A DNA stretch of 64,000 nucleotides, from positions 116,024,723 through 116,088,722 of the forward strand of contig CP136063.1 of assembly GCA_032622095.1 (NCBI GenBank). Direction: 5' to 3'. This document shows, piece after piece, positions 34,911 to 47,561 of the stretch (positions are counted from its first letter, which is position 1; every line of letters starts with the position of its first letter). The notes under the pieces are model-generated. The model was not told the DNA's origin, ran no database searches, and saw only the letters and a program-made list of their open reading frames with translations. The position numbers were made by a program, and so were the translations under genes. This DNA is from Siphonodentalium dalli (lineage: Eukaryota > Mollusca > Scaphopoda > Gadilida > Siphonodentaliidae).

Positions 34911-37724
34911 GTGAGAACTCTTAGTCCTTTGTTTTCTGAGTGGAACTCCATTCCATACTAAACTTATCTATTGGAAAGGCCCATTCTTCATTTGTATGGA
35001 TGTTTATCTACGTTCAATACCTAGCATTCACATACTCAAATAATGTCTGAAATCTGTCCTTATTATACCTAATTATGCAGAGTTTTTCTGATTTGTTTAT
35101 GAATCTTTTGTTGTTGTTATAATTTGCACAGACATCAACTACCATGGGAACCTGTGAACCTGCTATTTTAATGTTGGTTGGACTTATTTTGGCAGAGTTA
35201 TTGGCCTTCCTGACTTGGGGGGGGGGGGTATCCTTAGTCCCATTGGGACAGTCACACCTCTAGTTTAGCTTTGTTTATATGAAAATGTTGGGTTATTATT
35301 CCGTCCAAGCAAATATCTCAACCATACTTTCAGTTCGTATTTGCCACTGTGGGGGTATGCCAGCACTGCCGGTGCAATCTCTTATTCAAATTTCTCAATT
35401 TCTTTTGATTTTGAGGTTTGAACCCATGTTCGCCTTCGTTAGACCAGACTCTAATAATGGTATCTAGGACCCGAATAGAAATAGAAGCTTGTTCTCATGA
35501 ACCTAGGGGTTGGTGGAATGGCTCTCATAGCTGCTCTGTTGAAATTCCAATTCATGTAATCAACTGCGAATATCTGCTGGGTAGTATCAACAAATCAGGT
35601 CCTAACCCATGCAAAGTCAATTTGCTTTCTCAGTGGTTCTCAGACCAATACATTTTGAAAAGCATGTGCATATGTGATTTTATATTTTATTTTTATTTCA
35701 ACAACCAAGCCATCCACCTCTGCATCAGCTAGCTCTGGGACTAATTTCAGTTATTAATTTAAAAAAAAAAATCATGAATGGCCCAACACCGAGCATTTTT
35801 TTCGATGCAGCGATGCCTGAGAATCAAAACCCTTTTCTTTTTGGCCCAACTAACCATCTTTTAAAACTCTATTGGTCAACTCGGATTCTAGGGGACTTTT
35901 GCCATATTGTCCATAAACATCTTAGTAATCCCTGAAAAATTCAGCTTTCCCTGATTTTTTTTCCTAATGTACCTGGACTATTACTTACAAAATTGCGGAT
36001 GAAGCAGGATGAAGGTGGATAACTCTAAAATCAAGTGGTATGGCCAAACTTTGTGATATTCAAGTGATATTACGGCCATATTTCGTTGAACAAAATGATA
36101 TATAACATGTTTTGGGAAATTTTATATCATTGTTGACAGTGGTTAGCACTATTTGTTGCAATTAATTGATTCTGATAACTAAAGCGTATTTTGAAGAAAT
36201 GTTGTTGTTGTATCTTGATGATATGGGGACCGTCTGATCGGATTGAGTACCTTTAATATTGTTATGCTTATCATTACACATGCATGTTTAAATATTTATT
36301 CAATAAAGAATCGAGAGAAAAAAAATATACCCATATCAGTCAATGGGAACCAAAAACGAAACCAGGTTTGACTTTGGGAAATTCCCGGTGATTGGCGGAG
36401 TTAATTTATTTGGTTATTTATATCGAGCTTTCATTCGACACGAAATTGAGCCCTCTATGTACCGTCCCATCCACAGTTTATAGACACTGTTCCGAGGTTA
36501 ACCTTGATCACATGATTGTTGCATGCTAATTTCAGCTCTGGGTTTTCCCCAATCTTGATTGAGGCAGATGTCTGTCTCACAATACCAAACATCATTCAAT
36601 TCATGATTGAAAAAGCCTATAATGTTACTCAATATATAATTTGAAGAACGTAATAGACTTAGGTTATATCGAGCGATGTTTGAGATAATGAACTACACTT
36701 TTTGTTACGAAATCTTTCGTCTTTGGTACATTTTTCTGTCAATATTTAATTTTTTTATTTTTCGGTTGAGGAAATTTAGCCCCACGATGTGTACATCGAG
36801 CTACAATAGCTGCTACATCATACTAGTATTTCAAATTCAATAAATTTGTCCAACCTCTTGGTTGTCAACTATATTTTAATTAATGATATACATTACAAAG
36901 GACTGTAGGTTGCAATAGATAACATTATTTCAAATGGATTATGAGATAGTTTTGTCATATAGAATTAAGATCTTATTAACAAAAACTCATTAAAGACTTA
37001 TTATTGACTTGCTCGGGTGCGTGAAACAGATAAGTTAGTACCCATGCTCTATGCCAACTTTTGGAATGTAGCATTCTACTAACATCACCGAAAATCTCAA
37101 AGAAATCGACCATACCACTCCATAGATATCACTGTCTAAACTATGCTTAATTGTAAATATTTACATCTCGATTCGGTACGCAACAATTGGCGATAAACTA
37201 ACGCTAATGATTTCGCCACCGAGAGTCATTGCATTGAGGTAATATTTAAGAATGACGGTGTGTTTGCTGTAAATTTGGATTAATATTCGTAAAAATAACT
37301 ACTTTGAGCAAGATTATAATCAAAATCATGCTCATCTCCACCATTGTAACATGTACAACATAGATGAGATAATACGTTCAGGATATTCTCCGTTTCTATT
37401 TGATCACCCTACCGGAGTGTTTCACATCACTTTAAACACACACACTGTTCAACCCTATGTGTATATTGAAGTTATTAATATGGATATCTCCATATATTTT
37501 TTTATTATTATTAACGTAAATAAACTGTATACTAAGTCTAAATCCCCCACCACCAACACCCCCTATTGTATTGATGTCGGTGACATCAAACTTATAGGGA
37601 TATCTTCAATTAACCAGTGGAAAAAGACATATACGTGTACCAAATTACACATTAAAACACAATCTTTATATATCACTTAATGTATTTAATGCTTAGACAT
37701 TAAACTTTTCGAGTTCCTGAAGAC
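34911..37724. other. Intronic sequence without recognised features
   Basis: Intron between exons d and e, mostly AT-rich and apparently single copy. A G-run lies at 35217-35228. A 109-codon open stretch at 37351-37680 has Lys/Ile/Tyr-rich composition typical of AT-rich non-coding DNA and no recognised domain. Confidence 0.45.
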
Positions 37725-38548
37725 TCAATTGACTCCAACACATAAAATTATAGCATCTACATGTTGAGCTACAGTGTCATTGCCACTTTCATTTAGCTCA
37801 ACTTGACAAAAGTCAAGTTTGAACTAATAACATGGGTTGACATCTGTTAGTCCATCCATCGGTGCGACCATCAACAATTTCCTTTAGCACACCCTATAGG
37901 CCACATTCCTCATTCAATTGTCAACCAAATTCCTATGGATGTTCAGGGTGATGGGAGCCATAAATCTTTTTGCAAGATTATTTAGAAAATTAATAGGCAT
38001 GTTTAGGGTCACCTCAAGATAGGAGTTATCAAATTTGAATGACTTTCAATGAAAAACATGCATTTTACTCTTTGCATAACACAATCCTTTGGCACACCCT
38101 ACAGGCCACATCCCTCATCCGATTGTCACTAAATACTTCATATGGATCTTTTGCATGGGAGCTATCAAATATTTTGAAATTTTTAAAAAAAACATGGGCG
38201 CTAGCAGCCATTTTGGATTTCACATTTGAATCCATCGGCACACCCTGCAGCCAACATTTATTGGAGAAATGTTTTGTAAGTTTACAGTCATGTTCAGGAT
38301 CACTTCTAGATGGTAGCTATCAAATTTGAATGATATTCAATAAAAAAAACATGGCTGCCGGCAGACATTTTGGATTTTACTCTTTGCATCACTAAATAGT
38401 TTGGCATGCTCTGCATGATGTTAACATCATTCTGGTATTTATTAAACATTTGAACTTCCCGCATTCCTTAGATATCGCTCAATTGACTGTAATATATGAC
38501 ATTATCTCATCTCCGAGTTATGTGACCGTGTCATTGACACATTCATTT
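37725..38548 (+). repeat. Helentron/pearl-like satellite elements, one relic plus one complete degraded copy
   Basis: A solo 3' terminus ends near 37800 (TTGAGCTACAGTGTCATTGC). A full copy follows directly: 5' head TTAGCTCAACTTGACAAAAG with hairpin ACTTGAC/GTCAAGT, several monomers, and a decayed 3' terminus at about 38548. Confidence 0.7.
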
Positions 38549-38702
38549 GGCAATGTAATCGCACGTACCAATGCAGAATCAACCACATGGCTTTTAGCTA
38601 TGTCCACTTCGATATCTTTCAGATTAATGCAATTATTGTCAATGTGTTAGCTGATCAAAATATCTTCATCGATCATTACCTGTTTGATCATTTCTGTTGC
38701 AG

Positions 38703-38852
38703 TGTATAGAGAATGTGATTCGTTTGGTGACCCCTGATGCCGAAGGAGTTAAAACATACAGGTTTGATAAACTTTGCGACCTTCAGAGCAGACTGATGCT
38801 GGTAGCTGGGAAAGCAGATCAAGGAACAAATTATGTTGAGAGATTTACAATG
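38703..38852 (+). CDS. RNF213-like E3 ligase/ATPase, internal exon e
   Basis: Exactly 50 codons, phase 0 at both ends. The acceptor is TTTCTGTTGCAG and the donor is ATG|GTGAAA. The product runs CIENVIRLVTPDAEGV to TNYVERFTM. The pattern 'L.DLQS.LMLVAGKAD...VERF' is characteristic of RNF213 homologues, where a similar LMLISGK...EVERF stretch occurs. The frame stays open for about 24 codons past the donor, but the continuation is hydrophobic and unlike the family. The donor is weaker than the others (GTGAAA), so retention of some intron sequence is possible but unlikely. Confidence 0.9.
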
Positions 38853-40777
38853 GTGAAATATAATTCTCATTTCACAGATTTTGTTCTATTAATGTTTATA
38901 CCCCGATTTTTCTTCGAGAAATGAGGTGTACTAGGTTGACCTTGTTTGTCTATCTGTTTGTCTGTTCGTGTGGGCATATATCTCAGCCTTGTGTTATCAT
39001 CTGAATGAAATTTTGTATGGAGGTTTGCAGTCAAGACTACTTTTAAATTTGATATTTATTTTTTTATTTTTTGGGGCACACAACAACAAATCGTTCCACC
39101 TCTGCATTGGCTATGTCTAGTTGCAGTTTCCAAATGCCAATATTTTCTGAACAGATATCCGTAAAAAGTTATTGATAGATTCCACATGGTATAACCCAAA
39201 CGTCTGTCACTGACACATTTTTGGCTGAGAATTTAATTGGGAATCGGGTCTGTTAGATCTCACTTCCATGGGTGGTGTTTCCCGAGTAAATCCGACCACA
39301 CATACACAAATAAACCATTCAGACCACACACATATGACTAATGGATCCACTCCAATGAATGAGAAATAATATACCAAACCATGATGCTTAAGTATAGGAT
39401 AAAATATAGTAAAGCTTTTAAATAAATAAATATAAAACTAATTACGACCATATGCTTGTGAAATGAATGAATATGAGATGCAGGTGGATAAATGATATGA
39501 AGCAAGTTATGTGATGATGTTGAGATGAAATGACACGATGAAAGGAAAAAATGAAAATGCCCATATGCATGCGACTGGGTTCGATGATGTGTGAAGACAT
39601 GTTAGTGAAACAGACAACGTGAATAAAGACGGGAGATGAAATGAAAGTAGGAATAATGAATGTGCAAATGGAAGTGAACAAATAATGACAACGAACCATG
39701 AGTTAGATGAAATTGCTAATAAATAATTAAAGATACTAAATAAAAATGTCCCTGTCAACAAATGGAGCACACCTATTTAGAGAATTGCAAATTCAAAGTG
39801 TGAAAACATAAATGCCAATGAACTTATCAAATATTAAACTTACACACTGGCGCGTATGAAAACTGCTAAATTGAAATATCAAAAGTACAAATAAATAGAT
39901 ATGTGTAAAAGAATATCATCAAATTCAATTCTGCCAAATGAGCGAGTCTAAGCGAACTCCATTTAAAAGTCAGTCACCACAAAGTTTGGTTGCAACTATC
40001 TGCACCGCAAAAGAACGTTAAAAATTTATCACAAAGTGATACAGGTGGTTACATCAATTACATACCAAAAACATTTCTGCTAATTAAATTTTTGGTCGGA
40101 CATCAACTGCGACTAAAATGGTTGCAGGCGCAGGGTTCTGGGACAATGTGGGCCTTAGAAATGGGTGATTGACATTGTGTTGCCGTACACGTATAAATAA
40201 TTCTCATTAGTTTCATTGCTACACAATATTCACATCTTATATGCCCATATATGGACCATTGTTGTATCAAGCTTAATTTGCGAGTCTAACATTTTACACT
40301 CACTGATCCCATGGCAGAAATGTTTCAGGCTTTTGGGGGACTAGAGAATTTTTGTCTGCATTAATTTCCATCCACATCAGCTCCACATGGCCATTTTTCT
40401 GGAAAGTTTGTTGCCTGAATGATAACTTGAATAATATTTGATAGAATTTGTTTAATTTGGTACTTGGTCTACGTATGAGAGTTGTCATTCAAGTTTGAAT
40501 TTGACACCTGTCCTAATTACCTCTGCCACATTTCAACTTAGAAATTGCTGATTATTTCTGTGTCCAGAAGTTAATCGCAGTAATAGCAGTTCTAGTTATC
40601 TGATTATGTCTTGTACAACTAAAGTGTGAATCAATACCAGTAGTGTAGTTCATAAGTGTGGGCTCACTTACTGCTGTCACACCTGAATACGACAACATAA
40701 CATGTATAGATTTGTTGGGATTGAATACTAACCGCACTACACAACATTTGATATATGGATAAAGAAGCTTTTTCAGG
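38853..40777. other. Intronic sequence, partly strand-asymmetric
   Basis: Start of the 8.1 kb intron. 39440-39760 is strongly purine-biased on the + strand ('gatgaaatgaaagtagg' style). No exon or repeat family is recognised. Confidence 0.45.
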
Positions 40778-41070
40778 GGTCTGGAGAGCTCGGTAGCACA
40801 GTGGTTCGATTATTCTTTGGTTTGTAGTCGTGGTTAACACAGCATGAGTTCGTAGCTCGCCAGTGGACTTCTGAGTTTCACAGTGGTGGAAGGTTTAGAG
40901 TTAGTGGCGTGTGACCAGAGTTATGCGCTGTTCAAGTCTCATGTCTATCTAGTTGTGACCCTTAAGAAAAGCTGCTCTTACTGTGAATGTTTCACACCAC
41001 TAATGTGTTAAGGGAGTACTCGGTTCGGACTTGATGGATTATGTCAGTATGAAGTCCTGATATGTGCACG
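40778..41070 (+). repeat. tRNA-derived SINE-like element
   Basis: GGTAGCACAGTGG at 40792-40804 resembles a Pol III box A, and GAGTTCGTAGCTC at 40846-40858 resembles box B, about 42 bp apart (start to start 54). A body follows that includes 'gtgacccttaagaaaagctgctctt'. I see neither a clear tail repeat nor target duplications. An alternative is chance similarity in AT-rich intron. Confidence 0.5.
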
Positions 41071-41122
41071 ATTTTGTTGCAGCACAGGGATTGCTTCCTC
41101 ATTTACGGATGTGAATGGCAAC

Positions 41123-43400
41123 ATAATATTGACATGTAGATGGGAACGAGTAATTTTGGGCTTGTTCAGGCAAAAAAACATGGCCGCCAGCAGCCAATTT
41201 GGATGTTGCCCTTTGCATGACTAAATCCTTTGACACAGACTACAGGTCGTACCTTTGGTCGGATCATCATGAAATTTATCACAGATGTTAACAATGACAT
41301 GTAGATGGGAACGAGTCATTTTGGGGTCATTTGGCAAAAAAACATGGCCACCAGCAGCCATCTTGTATTTTACTCTTTGCATGACTAAATCCTTTGGCAC
41401 AGGATACAGGTCGTACCTTTGGTCAGATCATTATGAAATTTGTCATGGCTGTTGACATGTAGATGGGAACGAGTCATTTTGGGGTCATTTGGCAAAAAAA
41501 CATGGTCGCCAACGGCCATCTTGGATTTGTCGTGGAAGTTAATTTTGACATGTAGATGGGAACGAGTCATTTTGGGGTCATTCAGCAATAAAGCATGGCT
41601 GCCAGCGGCCATCTTGGATTTCAAAATTCAATCCATTAACATGGGTTACAGGCCGTACTGTACTGTTTGTCTGATCATCATGAAATTTGTCACTTATGTT
41701 AATATAGACATATAGATGGGAAAGAGTCATTTTGGGGTCATTCAGCCGGAAAACATGGCCACCAGCAGCCATCTTGGATTTTACTATTTGCTTAACTAAA
41801 TTTTTAGGCACGGGCTTCAGGTCGTATCTTTTGTCGGATCATCATGAAATTTGTAATGAATGTTGATACAGGCTTTCCGCCAGGTTTTGGGGAACGGGTC
41901 CTGTATCCGCCGAGGGGGGAAATGTAGTCAATGTTTTCAATGTCGTGGAAACACTAGTGGACCTACTTTTGTTGTATCGGCCAATAGAAGAATCAGAGAG
42001 TAGATTTGCTAATCGTTTTGCATCCATTTTCTACCCAAGTTACTATGCTATCAACCGCAATAACTTTAAAACCTAGAAAATTTATTAGATAAAAATTAAT
42101 TGCCAGGTTAATGTCACCGGTGGTGAAGGCCTTGCGTTGTTCCCAGTATACGGAAACGCGCCCGTTGAAGTTAAACGACTCACTATTAAAGACTCGGCAG
42201 ATAGTTCGGATGCATAACGTGCCGGAATATAATACTCAGCAGATAGACGATTAGCGGGTTGGAAGGAATAGAATGTTTTAGTTCTAAATATCAAGCTATA
42301 AACATAGATAATATGCTTTGAAAAAAATGGAGTTATATATATATTTTACGACATGAAGATAGAATCAGTGGGTATGCTTAAATTATCAGTAGTCATTTTT
42401 CGTAACCTAACCGCAGCAACGTAACCAGCGGACTCCAAAGCATGTGTTCTAGCGATGTCGGGTTTGATCACTTCCTCAGTTCATCTAACTGTGTCTGCAG
42501 GTTGGAGCTAGCGTGCAATGTGCAGAGCCGGGTGTTCTCGTTCAGAATCCGGAGCATTTCAGTAAAAACTAAATAAAGTGTACTCTATATTCTAAATGGA
42601 ACACATTGACCCTGCACGTTGAATGTTAGCTCCGGCCTACAGACATACTGACATCCAACTTTTTAGTGTTTGATCGGTACGAGTGTGTATTCTCGCTAGA
42701 ATTTCAAATAAAGTTGACAACTATTTAAATTTCTTGGCACTGTCCCAACAAAATTGAGAAGTAAACATCTTTATACATATGGAATATGTCCTGTGGTATG
42801 ACAGAAGGGGAAAAATTGGCTCGGGGGGATGGGACCCTTAAAGGGACCCCCTGCCCTACTAGCGGAAAGCCTGGTTGATATTGACATGTAGATGGGAACA
42901 AGTCATTTTGGGGTCATTCGGGCCATAAAACATGGCGGCTAGCAGCCATCTTGGGTTTTACTCTTTGCATGACTAAATACTTTGGCACGGTCTACAGGTC
43001 GTACCTTTGGTCGGATCATCATGAAATTTGTCATGGTTGCTAACATTGAAATGTAGATGGGAACGAGTCATTTTGGGGGTCATTCGGCCATAAAACATGT
43101 CCGCTGGAAGCCATCTTGGATTTTACTCTTTGTATGACTAAATCCTGCAGTCCACTTTCCGATCATCACAAAACTTCATATTAATCTTGATGTTGATCTA
43201 CTAGATGGAAGCTATTAAATGTTTTTGAATTTCATTGGAAAACATAGCCGTCAGCAACCATTTTGGATTTTACTTTATGTTGATAATCTAGTATTACTTG
43301 AACCTTTCAACTTTCCGCATTCCTAATCGCGCCATTGACTGTTTCGCATGAAATTATTCCCTTTCCAAGTTGAGCTACAGTATCATTGACACTTTCATTT
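41123..43400 (+). repeat. Helentron/pearl-like satellite array, interrupted
   Basis: At least eight monomers of about 160 bp with 'gacatgtagatgggaacgag', 'tcattttggggtcattcggc' and 'catggccgccagcagccat'. Interrupted by the DNA transposon at 41869-42873, it ends in TTGAGCTACAGTATCATTGA...CACTTTCATT at about 43400. The 5' head is not seen. Confidence 0.8.
41869..42873. mobile_element. Non-autonomous DNA transposon, 7 bp target duplication (family 1, copy B)
   Basis: The ends are CAGGCTTTCCGCCAGG and, from the right, CAGGCTTTCCGCTAGTAGGG. Identical GTTGATA stands at 41862-41868 and 42874-42880. The target is a satellite monomer whose uninterrupted form (TGTTGATATTGACATG) is known from neighbours. 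The subterminal sequence 'gcagggggtcc' is shared with copy A at 5232-5981. 1005 bp, with no recognisable transposase. Confidence 0.85.
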
Positions 43401-43471
43401 TAAACATCACCGCAAAGTGTTGCGATGGAATTTTGTGTATGTATAGTAGAACAATAGATTGTCTACATGTA

Positions 43472-46400
43472 TTTTTAGCTCAACTTTACTTTGTAAAGTT
43501 TGAGCTATTGCCATGGCTTTGTCGTCCGTTGTCCGTGTGCACGTGTGTGCGCAAGGCGTCAACAATAGAGGCTACAGGTCATACCTTGATCGGATCATTA
43601 TGAAATTTGTCATAGCTGTTGACATCAACATTTGTACAGGAATGATTCATTTTGGGGTCATACGGAAAAAAAACATGGCCGCCAGTGGCCATCTTAAATT
43701 TCAAAATTCAATCCATTAGCACGGGCTACAGGCCGTACTGTTCGTCTGATCGTCATGAAATTTGTCATGGATGTTAATATTGACATGTAGATGGGAACGA
43801 GTAATTTTGGGGTCATTCGGCCAAAAAACATGGCCGCCAGCAGCCATCTTCGATTTTACTCTTTATATGACTAAATCCTTTAGCACAGGCTACAGGTCGT
43901 ACCTTTAGTCTGATAATCATGAAATTTGTCATGGCTGTTGAAATTGACATGTAGATGGGAACAGGTAATTTTGGGGTCATTCGGCCAAAAAACATGGCCG
44001 CCAGCAGCCATCTTCGATTTTACTCTTTGCATGACTAAATCCTTTAGCACAGGCTACAGGTCGTACCTTTAGTCAGACCATCATAAAATTTGTCATGGAT
44101 GTTAACAATGACATGTAGATAGGAACGAGTCATTTTGGGGTTATTCGGGCAAAAAACATGGCCGCCAGCAGCCATCTTGGATTTTACTCTTTATATGACT
44201 AAATCCTTTAGCACAGGCTACAGGTCGTACCTTTAGTCTGATAATCATGAAATTTGTCATGGCTGTTGAAATTGGAATGTAGATGGGAACGAGTCATTTT
44301 GGGGTCATTCGGACAAAAAACATGGCCGCCAGTGGCCATCTTTGTTTTCAAAATTCAATCCATTAGCACGGGCCACAGGTCGCACTGTTCGTCTGATCAT
44401 CATGAAATTTGTCATGGATGTTAATATTGACATGTAGATGGGAACGAGTCATTTTGGGGTAATTCGGCCCAAAAACATGGCCGCCAGCAGCCATCTTGGA
44501 TTTTACTCTTTGTATGACTAAATCCTTTAGCACGGGCTACAGGTCGTACCTTTAGTCTGATCATCATAAAATTTGTCATGGATGTTAACAATGACATGTA
44601 GATTGGAACGAGTCATTTTGGGGTCATTCGGCCAAAAAACATGGCCGTCAGCAGCCATCTTGGATTTTACTCTTTGTATGACTAAATCCTTTAGCACGGG
44701 CTACAGGTCGTACCTTTAGTCTGATCATCATAAAATTTGTGGCCGCCAGTGGCCATCTTGGATTTCAAAATTTAATCCATTAGCACGGGCCACAGGTCGT
44801 ACTGATTGTCTGATCATCATGAAATTTGTCATTGATGATAATATTGACATGTAGATGGGAACGAGTAATTTTGGGGTCATTCGGCCAAAAATCATGGTCG
44901 CCAGCAGCCATCTTGGATTTTACTCTTTGTATGACTAAATCCTTTAGCACAGGCTACAGGTCGTACATTTAGTCTGATAATCATAAAATTTGTCATGGCT
45001 GTTGAAATTGAAATGTAGATGGGAACGAGTCATTTTGGGGTCATTCGGACGAAAAACATGGCCGCCAGCAGCCATCTTGCATTTAAAAATTTAATCCATT
45101 AGCACAGGCCACAGTTAGTACTGTTCGTCTGATCATCATGAAATTTGTCATGGATGTTAATATTGACATGTAGATGGGAACGAGTACTTTTGGGGTCATT
45201 TGGCCAAAAAACATGGCCACCAGCAGCCATCTTGGATTTTACTCTTTGTATGACTAAATTCTTTAGCACGGGCTACAGGTCGTACCTTTAGTCTGATCAT
45301 CATAAAATTTGTCATGGATGTTAACAATGACATGTTGATGGGAACGAGTATTTTGGGGTCAATCGGCCAAAAAACATGGCCGCCAGCAGCCATCTTGGAT
45401 TTTACTCTTTGTATGACTAAATCCTTTAGCACGGGCTACAGGTCGTACCTTTAGTCTGATCATCATAAAAATTTTCATGGCTGTTGAAATTGGAATGTAA
45501 ATGGGAACGAGTCATTTTGGGGTCATTCAGACAAAAAACATGGCCGCCAGTGGCCATCTTTGTTTTCAACATTCAATCCATTAGCACGGGCCACAGGTCG
45601 CACTGTTCGTCTGATCATCATGAAATTTGTCATGGATGTTAATATTGACATGTAGATGGGAACGAGTCATTTTGGGGTCATTCGGCCCAAAAACATGGCC
45701 GCCAGCAGCCATCTTGGATTTTACTCTTTGTAAGACTAAATCCTTGAACACGAGCTACAGGTCGTACCTTTATTCTGATCGTCATAAAATTTGTCATGGA
45801 TGTTAACGATGACATGTAGATGGGAACGACTCATTTTGGGGTCATTCGGCCGAAAACATGGCCGCCAGCAGCCATCTTGGATTTTACTCTTTGTATGACT
45901 AAATTCTTTAGCACGGGCTACATGTCGTACCTTAAGTCTGATCATCATAAAATTTGTCATGAATGTTAATAATGACATGTAGATGGTAACGAGTCATTTT
46001 GGGGTCAATCGGCCAAAAAACATGGCCGCCAGCAGCCATCTTGGATTTTACTCTTTGTATGACTAAATTCTTTAGCATGGGCTACAGGTCGTACCTTCAA
46101 GCCTTGAAATAGGGTGTCTGTCATTTGCAGAATGAGGTCCCCAGAGGGTGAATTTAGTGATGTTACCCCGCATAGCGGGCTAGCATCACCAAATTCACCC
46201 TCTGGGAACCTCATTCTGCTGAGATGTAAGCAGAATGAGGTCCCCAGAGGGTGAATTTGGTGATGCTCGCCCGCTATGCGGGGTAGAATAACTAAATTCA
46301 CCCTCTGGGGACCTCATTCTGCAAATGACAGACACCTTATTTCAAGGCTTGCGTACCTTTAGTCTGATCGTCATAAAATTTGTCATTGATGTTAACGATG

Positions 46401-46592
46401 ACATGTAGATGGGAACGACTCATTTTGGGGTCATTCGGCCGAAAACATGGCCGCCAGCAGCCATCTTGGATTTTACTTTTCTCTTCATGTCTATAAACTA
46501 GTATTAGACATTCAACTTTCCACATTCCTAATCGCTCCATTGACTGTAATATATTAAATTATTCCCTTTCCAAGTTGAGCTACAGTGTCATT
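43472..46592 (+). repeat. Complete Helentron/pearl-like satellite element, about 17 monomers
   Basis: The 5' end is TTTTTAGCTCAACTTTACTT with a 13 bp hairpin (AGCTCAACTTTAC / GTAAAGTTTGAGCT) and GTCCGTTGTCCGTGTG. The monomers are regular: 'catggccgcc' starts near 43675, 43829, 43991, 44158, 44322, 44478 and 44638, about 154-167 bp apart. Two monomer types alternate irregularly ('tttactcttt' and 'ttcaaaattcaatccattag'). It ends CCAAGTTGAGCTACAGTGTC at 46592 without the last hairpin half. A MITE is inserted at 46098. Confidence 0.85.
46098..46351. mobile_element. Palindromic MITE with 8 bp target duplication (hAT-like)
   Basis: A 254 bp, nearly perfect palindrome with ends CAAGCCTTGAAATAGGGTGT and their inverse ...TTTCAAGGCTTG. 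CGTACCTT is duplicated at 46090-46097 and 46352-46359. The unbroken target 'ggtcgtacctttagtctgat' is seen in many neighbouring monomers. Each half is again a hairpin of 'gcagaatgaggtccccagag'. The 8 bp duplication and CA...TG ends suggest the hAT superfamily. The same family occurs at 8806-9264. Confidence 0.88.
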
Positions 46593-46918
46593 ATTTGATT
46601 TCAGCAGGATATTGGAATTGGAAACAAATTAAATTGAAATTTTCAATTGATCAGGAAATCAACACCAAATCGAATAAGGGGACACAAAAAGGCATGTTAG
46701 CCAGGCCCCACATTTCCTCAAACCATTAGTGATTGAGCTATGTCACAGATCTGTGAAATTGCCATTTCGATGGCAGTCTGAGGGTACTAAAATGGTGTTT
46801 TTATTTAACAATTTTCTTTGCTGTTTCGCAAAATGTAGTAAAGAGTTATCGCTCGTGATGTCTATTGCTACCAGACATCGCTACCTTTACTTATATTGTG
46901 ATTGACTTCTTTTTTCAG
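46593..46918. other. Intron end before exon f
   Basis: 326 bp of unique-looking sequence between the satellite element and exon f, ending in a strong polypyrimidine tract. No other feature is seen. Confidence 0.6.
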
Positions 46919-47561
46919 ATTTTTGACAAGATTACCAGATTAGCCAAGGTTTATATAAAACTTTGCCAATGTGGTTGTGTACTTTTTCAAGACTGGAAAG
47001 TTCGATTCCGGTGTGAAGCCAATCGTGAAGTGTGTACTCTCGTCAGCTTTGGGTCTGATGACCAACAGTTCAAAGGTCGAAAAGATGACAGACTGGAAGA
47101 CCCATCACAAAACGTTGTTAACTTCATCAGTAACATTGCGGACTATCTCGAAAAGTGCCTCATTAATTGGCTGGAACATATCGACAATAAGAGAGATAGA
47201 TATCTCGAATTGAATCATTATACTGTTGATCAGCTTGTCATTCTACAGCGTGAGCTTGCTTCAATTGGACCAGATCATCGTCCTGCCAAAGAGATCTACC
47301 CACTTCTTTCACTCATATGCCCTAATTGTTCGGAGGAGGACTTGAGAGACATCGATATCAGGGTGAAGCAGAATGTGGATGAAATGGTGCCAAATGAAGG
47401 TGATTGCCATCTGATTGATGTGGATGAAGAAGACTATAATTTGCCAACAAGTGGAGAGGATCGTAGGAAACAGTGCATCGCTGAAGTCATTGACGCTGGT
47501 TACAGCACTACCGTAGCTGAGGCAGCTATTGAAAAACTTGGTCTTGATGATTTTGATGATG
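46919..47561 (+). CDS. RNF213-like E3 ligase/ATPase, internal exon f (with first two helices of a UBA-like fold)
   Basis: The largest exon here (643 nt, about 214 codons). The acceptor is a long T tract ending TTTTTTCAG and the donor is GATG|GTACGT. It starts IFDKITRLAKVYIKLCQCGC and contains 'LNHYTVDQLVILQRELA', a family signature also seen as LNFYTAEQL in vertebrates. After an acidic linker (VDEEDYNLPTSGED) comes CIAEVIDAGYSTTVAEAAIE, which fits helices 1 and 2 of a UBA domain with a GY loop. The exon ends with one base of a split Val codon, and the third helix is supplied by exon g. I do not recall this UBA-like insertion in human RNF213. The intron after this exon contains a piggyBac insertion. 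Confidence 0.93.

Noticed and set aside
37351-37680. 109-codon open frame in the intron between exons d and e
   Set aside because: Lys/Ile/Tyr/Thr-rich composition of AT-rich DNA, no domain, and the flanking exons already join in phase 0 without it.
40778-40860. A functional tRNA gene
   Set aside because: Box A- and box B-like motifs are present but no cloverleaf with paired acceptor and anticodon stems could be drawn.
43472-46592. Regular direct repeats that could suggest a CRISPR array
   Set aside because: Monomers of about 160 bp are repeated throughout without unique spacers, in a eukaryotic intron.
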